From positions 175,892,200 through 175,956,199 of the forward strand of contig OX352774.1 in NCBI GenBank assembly GCA_947095535.1: DNA of 64,000 nucleotides, read 5' to 3'. The DNA comes from Poecilobothrus nobilitatus (lineage: Eukaryota; Arthropoda; Insecta; Diptera; Dolichopodidae). Position numbers and translations under genes: made by a program. Shown one piece after another: positions 11,907 through 22,856 of the stretch. Within the stretch, counting starts at the first letter, position 1. Each line of letters starts with the position of its first letter. Below the pieces are notes generated by a model that saw nothing but the letters and a program-made list of their open reading frames with translations, made no database searches and was not told the origin of the DNA.

Positions 11907-12489
11907 TTTTAAATGTTAATTAAAAAATTCTGAAATAAACCTTGTTTTTTGTTAACTTTTTACTAGTATAAGAGAAATGTATGATCATAATTTATATTAA
12001 AAGAAATAAAAGTGAAATAAAAAAAAAAATTATTTTTTCTATGACTTATGAATCAGTAAAAGTTGATCACAGAAAGAGTTTTCCAAATTTTGAATAATTA
12101 TGTAGATATATTTGGAATTAAAGAATCAAAAAAGAGTTCCTATAAAATTTACCTATAATTAACCAGTTTTTCATATTAAGTTTGGTCAACGCTTTCTATA
12201 TCATAATAGGAAACAAAAGTTATATTTACAGCTGAGTAATCAACCGGTTACTGAAACTAATGATTCTAGAAACTGAAGCTCAGTCAATAAATGACTTATA
12301 CTTCTGACAGTAGGAGTGGGAGGAATTAGGAGGAAACAAAAATATCTAAGTTAATAATGCAATGTTAAGTTATGGCAGATCCAAATTTGTGAAACAAAAA
12401 ACACATTTCGAAAATATATGATAAACAGAAATTCTATTGTAAAATATTTTTATTTAAAAATCACAGAGTTAATAAAAAAAAAAACTTTT
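11907..12489. other. AT-rich unassigned DNA
   Basis: Nothing recognised. Confidence 0.5.
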
Positions 12490-12830
12490 TTGCCATAGTA
12501 GGTTGGAATCATCGAAATACACTATATAGAACAATAGACCGAGCACGATTCTTTTATGTATTGTGTGAAACTTTATTCCACTAAGCATCACCACCCCATT
12601 TTTTAAACAAGCAAAAAGTTTGGTTATAGATAGATGTAATCTTTAGTACTAGAAATTGGATTGCGTAGAAAAGGGAAATTAAGTTTAGAAAATATAAAAT
12701 GATTTTAAATGGACAGGAATTTTGTGAACAAAGTCGTTACCGTTCATCTTGAATCCTTGGGTGTTGTATATGTAATTTTCACAAATTTTAGGGATATTAA
12801 TGGTTTGAAGGATGGTCGCATATTCACATA
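12490..12830 (+). repeat. Interspersed repeat family C, copy 2
   Basis: Aligns in order with 6700-7000. The clearest block is 'gattttaaatggacaggaat' then 'tttgtgaacaaagtcgtta'. Class unknown. Confidence 0.5.
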
Positions 12831-14174
12831 TATTTAAAAAGATTAATAAAATAAAAGATTTTTATATATGGGACAATATTTTCTATATATGAGGCATCCT
12901 GTTTATCTGTTTATATGTTTGTTACTTTAACCTTTTATGTATCAATATTGAAGATGACCTTCTTTTACTCTAATCTTGTTTATCAAACATTTTAAAAAAA
13001 AAAACATTTACTGTGACCATTTAGAGACAGTGAAAAATACATAATATAAGTATTTTATTTTTATAGTAGTGTGTGTGATTACATCACTTATCACAAAATC
13101 AAAATTAAAATATAAGCATACACAAACACAATGAGATTTAAAGAAGAATAAGCAAAACAAAAAAAAAAAAAATGTGAAAATTGAAAAACCAAAAAATTTC
13201 AATTATTTTCCATTTTCACGTTTATAAATATATATATTTATTTTTTTTTAATTTTGCCTTTTTTTTATCATATAGACTTCATTTTACCTCATTAAATTCA
13301 TTGAAAAAAAATATATATATATATATATAATTTTTTTTGTTTTCGCAAAGCGGTAAAATAACAAAATTAAAGAAACAAAATGAAAAATAATTTACGTTCT
13401 ATATGTGTATTAGTATGTGCTCATATTTTTTTTTTTGGTAGAAATTAGATAAAGAGATGATTGCTAATTTTTGTAAAAAAAAAATAATCTCAAATTCAAA
13501 CTCTATAATGATTAAAAAAAAAACAGAAAATTGAATTTTAAAACTATTTATATTTTACTTCCATTTAATTTGTATTTTCAAGGTAACAAAACAATTTTCT
13601 CTTTTATTTTTGCATTATTGTCTAAGTCTAAATTTGTGTTTCGTTTCACTTGATAAAGAGAGAATAAAAGAAAACAAAAAAAAGAGACAAAAAACAAAAC
13701 AAAATAAAATCAAATATCAAATTCCTCTTCATTCAGAAAAAAAAAAAAACAAATTCAGTTTTTAATTTAAAAGGAATGCAAATACGCGAATAATCAAAAA
13801 AGATTTTTCAGGATATTTTCATTATTTTTTTTTTTTATTATTTTTTGATTTCATTCTTTTAGTGGCAAAATAACTGTTTTTTTTTTTTACTGTTTACATT
13901 TTTTAAATGATTTTCAAAGGTTTGATTATTCGCATATATACTACTTTTATTATTACGGTTTATAAAAAGGACAATTTTACATTTTGTTTACTTTTGAATA
14001 AAAATTATTTTTATGTAACAGTACATACGTATATATATAGTACAGTATTGAATAAAATATGTTAAACAAATTTAATTAAGTATTATTACTGGCACAAGTC
14101 ATGTCTAATTGGTAAAGTGTTCATAAACTATACTAAATAGTATTTGCTTAGTTGTTAATATAAATAAATAAATA
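12831..14174. other. AT-rich unassigned DNA
   Basis: No gene. Includes a (TA)n tract at about 13309-13329 and A/T homopolymers. The minus-strand frame at 13008-13202 encodes only a Phe-rich low-complexity string from T runs. Confidence 0.55.
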
Positions 14175-14460
14175 GAACTGACGTTGATATTGAGATTCCG
14201 CAACACAGGGGTATTAAAGGAAAGGAATTGGCAGACAAAACAGTTAAAGATATTACTAACACAACATTAATTAAGAAAATTGATGGCATCTAATTACAAG
14301 CTAATATAATAGTAATTTTTAGCAACATTAAGAAACAAACATACTCATGGATTAACTCCAACTCAATTCTAAAACAAATGTTTCCAATAATTCAAGAAAT
14401 AGATTACAAAAAAAAAATAAAAAGTATCGATAATCAAGAAATCCAGAATAAAATATTGCG
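14175..14460 (+). pseudogene. LINE RNase H / C-terminal remnant
   Basis: In the frame of 14195 the sequence reads EIPQHRGIKGKELADKTVKD, the C-terminal RNase H motif (W.P.H.GI.GNE.AD..AK) of I/Jockey-superfamily LINE polyproteins. The usual Trp is lost and the Asn of GNE has become Lys. A stop follows after KKIDGI, and a Lys/Ile-rich continuation (WINSNSILKQMFP) resembles the linker after RNase H. Clearly dead, with no neighbouring RT domain. Confidence 0.6.
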
Positions 14461-15593
14461 AAACTTTGTTGATGCAGTGTAAACTTTGTTATGTACTAAA
14501 AATTAATAATATGTCATATGTCATAATATGCCCAACGTATTACAACTAAATATTAATTGTAATTCTAAAATGCTTGAAAAATGTATACTTACAAAATCAA
14601 AAAATATAATGTCAATAATTTAAAATATGGGATATAACTGTCATACAACCAAAAAAGTTACAAAATTAAATTCTAATTTATAACCGCAAGTTAAATACAA
14701 GATTTATTTCAATTGTAACTATATGAATGAAAATTAACTATAACTGAATGAAAATAATGAAAATGAAACTTCCTCCCATAGATTAAAGTAAAAAGCAGCG
14801 ATAACTTGGCTGTCATATTGCATGCGGGTGGGAAATTTTCTTATGTAAATATTAAAAATTAAATTTATAGAATACAATCAAATAACCAAAGCCGAATTTC
14901 TTTTGGATTGCATGCAGTTTTAAAAAGATTTCCATATGAATCAATTATCGTTTGAAATTTTATCAGATATATTGCTTGACACAAGCATCAGTTATATTGT
15001 TTATTTAGCGAACTGTCATATAAACTGATTATATTACCATTGGCATTTACACGTATTAGTATGTTAGTAAATTATGATAAATATTGGGAAATTGGGAACT
15101 TTCTATAGGCTGTAGAGTGGAATGAAATATTTATAACTGATCTGAAATTGTTTGAAATCTCTCAAAATTTTATTAGTTTTCGAATAATTGAGATAATGAT
15201 ATCCCTACAAACCTTATTTTACAATAATAACGAATAAGAAAAACAAATTAAAAGTAAAAATCCTGTAATTGATCTAAAAAATATTAAAATTTACTATTTG
15301 TTTATTTATATATAGAAAAAAAAAATTTATAGGCTTTAATAAAAAAAATTAATTTAAAATACGTTTTAAAACAGAGCAAATGTGTGTACATCTTACATTT
15401 AAATATATTCAAAAGAAAACTTATAGTTATTAGATATTTATGAAAAGCTTATAGTTATACCTATAGAAACTATACTTATAGGTTAATCACATTAAGGGCT
15501 CCGATCCATATCAGCCTGTATTTATGCAAAAAAAAAGATAATGAATTTAAATCAAATTAAATTAATTGGTTTTTTTTTATTTTTCCTAAATAA
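14461..15593. other. AT-rich unassigned DNA
   Basis: No assignable gene. The phrase 'ataactgtcatacaacc' near 14636 resembles a family-B central repeat and may be a fragment. Confidence 0.45.
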
Positions 15594-15760
15594 GGTAGGA
15601 AATCTTTCAAAGACACGGAAAATACCCCTTTGGTAGTGTCAAATTCTTACTGACTAAACCAACCTTTAGCATAATGGGATAAAATCACAAACTGCTAACG
15701 AAGTGTATTGCCTAGGGAGTATGGATGGGAGGGGATAAAACAAGGGTTCGGAAACAATGA
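15594..15760 (-). repeat. Family D repeat with tRNA-like domain, copy D2
   Basis: Minus strand: 'tactccctaggcaa' about 90 bp upstream, then 'aaaggttggtttagtcag', 'tttgacactaccaaagggg', ending 'gaaagatttcctacctt'. The ends still pair apart from a mismatch. Same order as D1 and D3. Confidence 0.6.
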
Positions 15761-16862
15761 ATTGGAAAATGTTAGCTTTATATTTCTAAAGATAATAATT
15801 TGTTTAATATAATTTGTCTTGCACTATGTATATATATAATCTATATATATTTGTGTATGGATTTTAATGTAAAATAAAATAAAGGATTAAATGATATCAA
15901 AAGGACTTATATGTATTGTATAACAAATTTTTTATTTTCAATTTTATATATTAATTCCATTCATTTTATTTTTAAATTAGAATTTTAAATCTGGGTTTAA
16001 AATTTGGATGGGTTATTTAGAAATCATCCATTATATATGTACTTACATATTAAAAATATATAATATATGTATAATATATGTATTAGGTATAATATTTATA
16101 TACATATATTGTCTCTATAATTATATACATATATATTTTTTTTGTTTTCAAATTTATTTTCCATTTGGACTTTTAAATTAAAGATATAATTAAATTGTTG
16201 GCTTAAAATTTAATTTAAATTAAAATTGCGCTTTCTGTTTTTTGTTTTGTTTTTTTTTTTTGGTTTTAATTAAGGACCATTTTATATAATTTGAATGGTA
16301 AAAAATTACAGTTCAAATTTTTGACTTGTGAAAAATGGTTAAATAAAGAATCAAAAAAAGTTCAAAATTTATTAAAAAAACATTAACTTTTTAAAATAAA
16401 AGACATAAACATAAAAAATATTTCATAAAATAAAAATAAAATAGTTTTTAAAAGTATTAAACTACTCTCGAAACTCACTTCGCATGAAGCATAAATTGTT
16501 TGTTGAAGAAGTCTCTCAAAAAGCATATTAAACTTAATGTTTTATCGCTTAAACTTGATCTATGTATATATTGTGCCAACTTAAACCTGCTGTTGAAAAA
16601 GTGGTTTCCGGCTATAAGGTTATTGGGCGAACCATTGAAAATATACTTTCGGAGTTTATTTAACTATCCCCTTTAATGTTTTCTTCCTTGATTCTTGAAG
16701 TACGCCTTTTATTTTGTTCATTATATTTAAAATTTAGGATTACTCGGCTAGTAATAATAATAATATTTCGCCAGTCATTAAATTTTACCTTTACTTGTTT
16801 AAATTTAGCTTTTTAAAGAATAAATATTATAAGAAAAATATTATTCCGTTTCGTTATAATTA
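15761..16862. other. AT-rich unassigned DNA
   Basis: No gene. AT palindromes 16035-16135; T-run 16245-16262. Confidence 0.5.
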
Positions 16863-16995
16863 TTATACCCTACACCTAAAGTATAGGGTATATTAACTTT
16901 GGTATGGTGTTTGTAACCACCAAAAGGAAGCGAGTTAGGTATAGACATGTATATATATTCTGAACCAGGATCACCGCCGGAGTCGATTTAGCGAT

Positions 16996-17019
16996 GTCCG
17001 TCCGTCCGTCCGTCCGTCC
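16996..17019 (+). repeat. (GTCC)6 microsatellite
   Basis: Six perfect GTCC units. GTCY tracts also mark families A and B, so this is the structural microsatellite of a DINE-type core rather than random sequence. Confidence 0.9.
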
Positions 17020-17099
17020 GTACGCACGATAACTCAAAAAATAATGATGCTATCTTGATGAAATTTATATAGTAGGTTACTAATTACGAAAGAAAGGCT

Positions 17100-17955
17100 A
17101 AGTTCAAATCTGGACAAAATCCGTCCATGGGTTCGGATTCTGGAAGCTTCCGAATGATTCCGGGCTTTTGGAGATAATCTCCGCAAACGAGATTATCTCC
17201 AAAAGCAACAAAGATATAACCTTCAAATTTTGTACAATGATGTTTCTTCCCGTTCCATTTATGTCTCTGAAATTTAAGAGGATTTGGTCCATGGGTTTGG
17301 GTTTTGGAAGCTTCCGAACGAGCACCAGAGCAAATGAGATTATTTCCAAAACCAACAAAGATAGAACCTTTAAATTTTGTACAATGATGTTCCTTCCCGT
17401 TCGATTTATGTCTCTGTTGGATTTATGAGGATTTGGTCCATGGGTTTGGATTTGGAAGCTTCCGAAGGAGCCCCAGAGCAAATGAGTTTATCTCCAAAAC
17501 CAATAAAGATATAACCTTTACTTTTGGCAGAATGGTGTTCTTTCATGTATGATTTAGGCCTCTGAAATTTAAGAGGATTTGGTCCATGGGTTTGGATTTG
17601 GAAGCTTCCGAACGAGCACCAGAGCAAATGAGATTATCTCCAAAACCAACAAAGATATAACCTTTAAATTTGGCAGGGTGGTGTTCTTTCATGTTTTATT
17701 TAAGTCTCTGAAATGTGAGAAGATTTGGTCCATGGGTTCGGGTTTTGGAAACTTCCGAACGAGCCCCAGAGCAAACGAGATTATCTCCAAAACCAATAAA
17801 GATAGAACCTTTAAATTTTTTTTAATGATGTTTCTTCCAGTTTGATTTATGTCTCTAAAATTTAAGAGGATGTGGTCCATGGGTTTGGATTTTGAAAGCT
17901 TCCGAACGAGCTCCAGAGCAAATGAGATTATCTCCAAAAACAACAAATATATAAC
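17100..17955 (+). repeat. Central tandem repeats, block 1 (about 146-bp units)
   Basis: Six units, marked by CCATGGGTT at 17127, 17291, 17440, 17586, 17732 and 17879 (spacings 164, 149, 146, 146 and 147). Each contains 'ggaagcttccgaacgag', 'gagattatctccaaaacc' and 'aaagatataacctttaaa'. The first unit is about 18 bp longer because of an internal palindrome. Several open frames of 73-125 codons on both strands are by-products of the array: they repeat the same peptides and match no family. Confidence 0.9.
17164..17206. repeat. Perfect 18-bp palindrome in repeat unit 1
   Basis: GCTTTTGGAGATAATCTC (17164-17181) is exactly complementary to 17189-17206 across a 7-base loop CGCAAAC. The right arm is the normal unit sequence and the left arm is an extra inverted copy. 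Confidence 0.9.
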
Positions 17956-18622
17956 CAGAGACTACATAGAGATGTCCAAATGGCAACAAAAAAGTTTAGA
18001 TGTCGCTACAATATCGATTTTGAAATTTAGTCTCATTTTTCAACTTTTTTTTTTAAAGTTTCTTAAAGCAAGTTTTGGTCTCGGATATTTTTTTTTTCAT
18101 ATATGTACATAAATGAACTTTCGTATGATTGGTATGGATGATAGAAATAACAAGTAACATACATATATGAATATGATCATATGATATCAGATGACATATT
18201 ATGATATACATGATCTGATCAGTATCTAATATAATTTTTATATTATATATGCATTATGCCATATTATGCATTTATATTACTTGACCAGCTTGCCTACATG
18301 CTTATTAAATTGTGAAAGTGTGTGTGAATCAAAATTAAATATAAATTGAAATACACATAAATACTATCGGCACTTTTTATATATGCATTTCAATATGATT
18401 CAAAAATCAATACATATTTATATTTTGTTTTGTGTAAATGTAATTATGTTCCAATTTGATATGATTTGATAATTTTTATGAATATGTACAGTATCCAGCA
18501 AATGTCATGCCACTTTTCTAATTGGAATAATTTTTAATTAAAAAAATGTTTAGAAGAATTTTAAAGCATTATTTTTTATTTCAGTTATTTTATATGCTTT
18601 TATATTAACTCGTCGCTGTCGG

Positions 18623-18623
18623 T

Positions 18624-18694
<71 letters not shown>

Positions 18695-18697
18695 TTT
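18623..18697 (+). repeat. (TTTA)n microsatellite in R copy 1
   Basis: About 18.5 pure units. The same site in R copy 2 (48912-48930) has fewer than five. Confidence 0.95.
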
Positions 18698-18756
18698 GTC
18701 ATTCTGTCACGCTTTTTATTATCTTCGTAATCTGTTAGCAACATTTGTAAGTGTAG

Positions 18757-18833
18757 TATGGTGCAGAGGATAGTGTACAGGTTTCAAAAGTGGGGATCAT
18801 GTTGTTCGAATCCAGTTCACATGCAACATTTTT
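18757..18833 (+). repeat. tRNA-like segment 1 of repeat R
   Basis: TATGGTGCAGAGGATAGTG resembles an A box and GTTCGAATCC (18804-18813) is a perfect B box, 45 bp apart. No acceptor stem or CCA end, so it is a tRNA-derived pol III promoter relic and not a tRNA gene. Confidence 0.6.
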
Positions 18834-19118
18834 TTCTTAACTATCTATTCATCAACATTTTTTGAATAAAATATGTATACATTTTTGTATATATCAATTT
18901 AAAACTTACATTTTTATCTCTTATTCATGCATACAAACATACACATTATATTTTTGATCTTTCCTGGTGTTTTGTATTAGCATAATTAGCAAAACACAAT
19001 CCATACATATAATATTTTTATGTATGTTGCTAAGTTATTTTGTTTACAACATTTGTTTAGTATTTATATCAAAATATTTGCTGTCAACATTCTTTAATGC
19101 ATATTGAATTAATGCATA

Positions 19119-19195
19119 TATGGTGCAGAGGAAAGTGTACAGGTCTTGAAAGTGAGTGTTAATGTGTGGACTGTGGTTCGAATCCAATTCGTATA
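19119..19195 (+). repeat. tRNA-like segment 2 of repeat R
   Basis: TATGGTGCAGAGGAAAGTG then GGTTCGAATCC (19175-19185). It is followed by 'attcatcaatattttttaaa', as is segment 1, so the tRNA-like head belongs to a tandem unit of roughly 360 bp. Confidence 0.6.
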
Positions 19196-19443
19196 TATAT
19201 GTATAATTTTTTTTTTTTTTTTTTAACTCTATTCATCAATATTTTTTAAATAAAATTTTATGTACCTACATAATATTATTTTTGTACATAGAAAAGAATA
19301 CAAAAAGTAAAGATCATTACAAAATTATGCTTTTGCGCATTACGCATTATGATTTACAAACAAAAAATCTATTACGCATTATGATTTGTCAACACAAAAA
19401 ACTAAAACTACGTATGTAAATATGTACGTACGTATTGTACATA

Positions 19444-19689
19444 TTTATTTATTTATTTATATTCAGCTACCGTGGTACATAAATGTGCCAGGTAGCTATA
19501 CCCTTGTTTCCTGGTAGGAATGTGTACGTGATATAATGATATATTATAAAGTATTTACATATTGCAATATATGAATATTTTTTTTTTTATATTATAATTA
19601 TTGTACCCAACCGGGAATCGAACCCGAGACCTCTCATTCTCTTATGAATGAGAAGCGGTGCGTCAACCACTGCACCAATGGCTGGATAC
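19444..19689 (-). mobile_element. SINE-1 copy 1, full length
   Basis: Minus strand from 19689: 'agccattggtgcagtggttg' (A box), a 27-bp spacer, GGTCTCGGGTTCGATTCCCG (B box), body with 'tatattgcaatatg', TAGCTACCTGGCACATTTAT, TGTACCACGG and a (TAAA)n tail (19444-19460). It lies inside repeat R, whose other copy lacks it: there 'catacgtacataatattatg' (RC of about 47787-47806) runs straight through. ACATA flanks both ends (19439-19443, 19690-19694), a short target duplication. Confidence 0.9.
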
Positions 19690-20193
19690 ACATAATATTA
19701 TGTTAAACTAATTTCCTAAATTATTTTGTTCCGCTCCATTTGTTTATAATTTAAATCAAGATATTTGTCAACATTTTTTACTGCATGATCTTATTAAGCG
19801 ATTAGGAAGGTAGGTGTTCAAGGTTAGATGTTTGTTTGGATATACGATATACTACTAATAGTATACTATAGAAATATACAGTAAAGTACATTTATGTATA
19901 TCATTTTCATTCGAGTTATGTTGTTGGATTGTAATATTTATATAATCACAGTATTTTGGTACATATTTTACCCTTCGAGGTACTTTCTTTATTTATGAAT
20001 TACATACTGGAATAAAAATTTTTACTCTTGCTGTAATGGAATCGATTTAACATCTCTTAATTTACTTAAACATTTGGTATAAAATTATAAAACGTATTTT
20101 ATATCAGAAACAATAATTAATATATGTATGAATAAAAAATATCCCATATTTTTAAATTCAAATTATGTGTTTCATTTAAAACTAAAAAGTATA

Positions 20194-20612
20194 AAATAAA
20201 ATAATATGTAAAAAAAATATTTTTTAAAATATGCTTTTATCGAAACCAAATTCGCCCCCTAAAAAGTAAAAAATAAAATTGATTGCAAAACTTTAGCTTT
20301 TTTGACTGTTATAATATAAAAGTGAATTGCTAGTGCAAGCATTTTGGACTGTTATAATATAAAAGTAAATTGCTGGAATAAAAAAGAAACACGAACCTCA
20401 AATTTCCTAGATTTTTATTTAACTTTATTCCAGCAATTTACTTTTATATTATAACAGTCCAAAATGCTTGCACTAGCAATTCACTTTTATATTATAACAG
20501 TCAAAAAAGCTAAAGTTTTGCAATCAATTTTATTTTTTACTTTTTAGGGGGCGAATTTGGTTTCGATAAAAGCATATTTTAAAAAATATTTTTTTTACAT
20601 ATTATTTTATTT
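20194..20612. repeat. 189-bp perfect inverted repeat with 41-bp loop
   Basis: Arm 1 (20194-20382) and arm 2 (20424-20612) are reverse complements with no mismatch found by eye. Each arm contains 'ttcgccccctaaaaag' and two direct copies of 'gactgttataatataaaagt', each followed by 'gaattgct' or 'aaattgct'. Loop 20383-20423. A transcript would form a long hairpin. Alternatives: a foldback transposon, a recent palindromic duplication, or an assembly fold-back. Confidence 0.9.
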
Positions 20613-21537
20613 ATTTGATAGGTATATTATATTGTTTCAAAAAATACCACATATATATGTAGGTATACTGTTACCAATATAACAATATGAGTCATGAGAT
20701 CAAAAAATAAAATAAAATCATAATACAAAAAATTTTGTTACTTTGTTTGTTTGTTTTTCCCTGAAGTTATAAAGTTAAAAATATTATTAGAAAAAATTCG
20801 AACGCCTATATTATTTTATTGCTTTTCTATATATATTTTTTTAAATTACCATTACTTTTGCTGGATACTGTATATTAAAATCAGTTAAATTTAGTTAAAT
20901 AAATAATGCAGTTAAATCAAATGATTTTCATAAAATAGATAACATTCATACCATCTGATACCATATAATATACGATATACCATTTCATGCATTCAAAAAA
21001 TTCTGTTTGTAGTAGTGAAATACTGAATGCATATGAATGATAACCTTGAAATGTTTTTTCTTGTTGTTTTTAGAAAAGTCAACATTATAAAATAATCTAT
21101 TTTTATTTAATTTTTTTCTATATGAAATATTTAGCTAAATGTTCCATATTTTTTGTAAAGTGATATTTAGAATGTCTTCTTTATCATATTGAAAATTTAC
21201 GTTTCTACTCGACATATTAAATATATATTTTCTCAAATATATTTTCCCATTTTTGCCTTATTTTTCTATTTTAAAAGTTATTTTGTCATCGCTTTGCTTT
21301 AAAAAGTTTAATAATCACAAGGATAAAAAAATTTTGTAAATGCATAAAATATATGAATGATCATTTTACACCAGATTTTACAGAAGATTCTAGTTTTCGC
21401 TAAATTCTTTTAGCTATGACACAAACTAAATATTTCTGTGCTTTAAGATTTTTAAAACTAGCCAGTTTTAGCTGGCCCGTTTGAAAAAAATTAGTACAAA
21501 TTTTTGTATGAATTTGTACATCTCTATGTAGTCTCTG

Positions 21538-22335
21538 ATATAACCTTTAAATTTGGCCGAATGGTGTTTTTTCATGTTTGATTTAAGTCTCTGAAATTTG
21601 AGAGGATTTGGCCATGGGTTTAAATTTGAAAGAATTTGAACCGTGGATTCGAATTTTGGAAGCTTCCGAACGAGCCGCAGAGCAAATGAGATTATATCCA
21701 ATACGAACAAAGGTAGAACCTTTGAATTTGGTACAATGGTGTTCTTTCGTGTTTGATTTATGTCTCTGAAATTTAATAGGATTTGGTCCATGGGTTTGGT
21801 TTTGGAAGCTTCCGAGCGAGCCCCAGAGCAAATGAGATTATCTCCAAAACCAATAAAGATATAACCTTTACTTTTGGCATAATGGTGTTCTTTCATGTAT
21901 GATTTAGGCCTCTGAAATTTGAGAGGATTTGGTCCTTGGGTTCGGATTTTGAAAGCTTCCGAACGAGCCTCAGAGCAAATGATATTATCTTCAAATGCAA
22001 CAAAGATATAACCTTTAAATTAGGCAGAATGGTGTTCCTTCATGTTTGATTTATGTTTCTGAAATTTGTGAGGATTTGGTCCATGGGTTCAAATCTTGGA
22101 AGCTTCCAGACGAGCCCCAGAGCAAACGAGTATATCTCCACAACCAACAAAGATAGAACTTTTATTTTTAGTACAAAGGTGTTCTGTTATGTTTCCTTTT
22201 CTGTAAAATTGGAAACTGACATTTGAAAGAATTTGAACCATGGGTTCGTATTTCGGAAACTTCCGGACGAGCACAAGAGCAACGAGCATATCTCCAAAAC
22301 CAACAAAAGTAGAACCTTTAAATTTAATAGAATGG
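21538..22335 (+). repeat. Central tandem repeats, block 2
   Basis: Continuation of block 1 after the hAT-like insertion. Units are marked by CCATGGG or variants at about 21612, 21788, 21930 (TCCTTGGG), 22080 and 22237, increasingly divergent to the right. Minus-strand frames of 82-142 codons here are array shadows. Confidence 0.85.
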
Positions 22336-22619
22336 TGTTCTGGCAAGTTTTCTTTATGTTCCTGAGATGGATTCGATGAATTGGAGAGGCAATTCGGGTA
22401 GCTGACACAAACATCCCAAGGACTACCAATCTTCGAAAATAATTAAGATAGAAACTTAAAATTTTATACAAGGGTGTCAAGCATATCCCAAGCGGATGCC
22501 TCTTTTACGTTCTTGAAATTCGAGTTGAATAAGACAGAAAAGGGAAGAAGTTCAAGCAGCTGCCAAAAACACTTATGGATTTTTAATTTAATTCGAATTA
22601 TTCAGGTGTAGGGTATTAA

Positions 22620-22640
22620 TAAGTCGGTTGCAACGACTTA
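22620..22640 (+). other. 3' stem-loop of the Helentron-like element
   Basis: TAAGTCGGTTG and CAACGACTTA pair around a single bulged G, followed 16 bp later by ACTTG and a T run. Position and shape match HINE/Helentron 3' ends. Confidence 0.65.
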
Positions 22641-22856
22641 CTGTTACATTTACTTGTTTTTTTTTACATTTTAAACTATTTTTTTTTATATGTGCGACAA
22701 GATTGCTGTCTTACAGACTCTTTCTTTTTAGTTAACGCAAAATAATTTTGAAAATCCATATTTATCTCAACTTAATTATAAAAATAGGAAAATATCTTAA
22801 AAAAAAACTAATATATGATGTGAACTTTGAACAAAGCCTTTTATCATGAAGTTGAC

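Larger units (their letters stand above)
18593..20118 (+). repeat. Repeat R, copy 1 (tRNA-like tandem element)
   Basis: Matches 47340-48962 in inverted orientation at high identity across its length: 'atatgcttttatattaact', 'gtcattctgtcacgctttt', the two tRNA-like segments, 'aaattatgcttttgcgcatt', 'aaacatttggtataaaatt' and 'aaaacgtattttatatca'. Copy 1 has two tandem units and a (TTTA)n of about 75 bp. Copy 2 has a 19-bp tract and a third unit. No coding. Its boundaries are where the two copies diverge, about 18593 and 20118. Confidence 0.8.
18489..20870. mobile_element. Tc1/mariner-like TIR element (non-autonomous, hit by further insertions)
   Basis: Left end CAGTATCCAGCAAATGTCAT (18489 on) matches the inverted right end CAGTATCCAGCAAAAGTAAT (ending 20870) with two mismatches, and TA lies outside both (18487-18488, 20871-20872). 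A CAGT start with a TA duplication is the Tc1/mariner hallmark. No transposase is visible. It encloses repeat R (18593-20118) and a 419-bp foldback (20194-20612). Without R its length would be about 0.86 kb. Confidence 0.65.
17956..21537. mobile_element. hAT-like TIR element inserted in the tandem array
   Basis: The left end CAGAGACTACATAGAGATGT (17956-17975) is inverted at the right end, ACATCTCTATGTAGTCTCTG, ending at 21537, a 20-bp perfect TIR. The array is split exactly inside a unit: ATATAAC(C) occurs immediately left (17949-17956) and right (21538-21545), a 7-8 bp duplication. A CAGAG start and an 8-bp duplication are typical of hAT transposons. No transposase frame exists. Roughly 2.4 kb of the interior is a further TIR element. 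Confidence 0.75.
16863..22656 (+). mobile_element. Large Helentron-like (DINE-1/HINE-type) element with central tandem repeats, interrupted
   Basis: Left end has sub-terminal TACCCTACACCT (16866-16877), exactly inverted as AGGTGTAGGGTA at 22604-22615. A pure (GTCC)6 microsatellite lies at 16996-17019, followed by ACGCACGATAACTCAAAAAA, shared with family B. Central tandem repeats of about 146 bp occupy 17100-17955 and 21538-22335. After the right sub-TIR comes a stem-loop (22620-22640, TAAGTCGGTTG/CAACGACTTA) and the end ACTTG before a T run. Sub-TIRs, GTCY microsatellite, about 150-bp central repeats and a 3' stem-loop are the known HINE/DINE-1 layout. A hAT-like insertion splits it; without that it would be about 2.2 kb. 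No Rep/Helicase coding, so non-autonomous. Confidence 0.75.

Noticed and set aside
14461..15300. Possible coding stretch with few stops around 14880-15240
   Set aside because: Several stops remain in every frame and no recognisable motif is present.
17104..17946. Open frames of 73-125 codons on both strands
   Set aside because: They are translations of the 146-bp tandem array, contain the same peptide in each unit, occur on both strands, and break whenever unit length is not a multiple of three.
17100..17955. CRISPR-like regular repeats
   Set aside because: Units are contiguous with no spacers, about 146 bp long, in eukaryotic-type DNA.
18757..19195. Possible true tRNA genes (A and B boxes present)
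   Set aside because: Acceptor and anticodon stems do not form, the spacing is irregular and the units are repeated inside a mobile repeat.
21468..22480. Minus-strand frames of 82-142 codons
   Set aside because: Second half of the same array; the longest one also runs across the hAT-like end.
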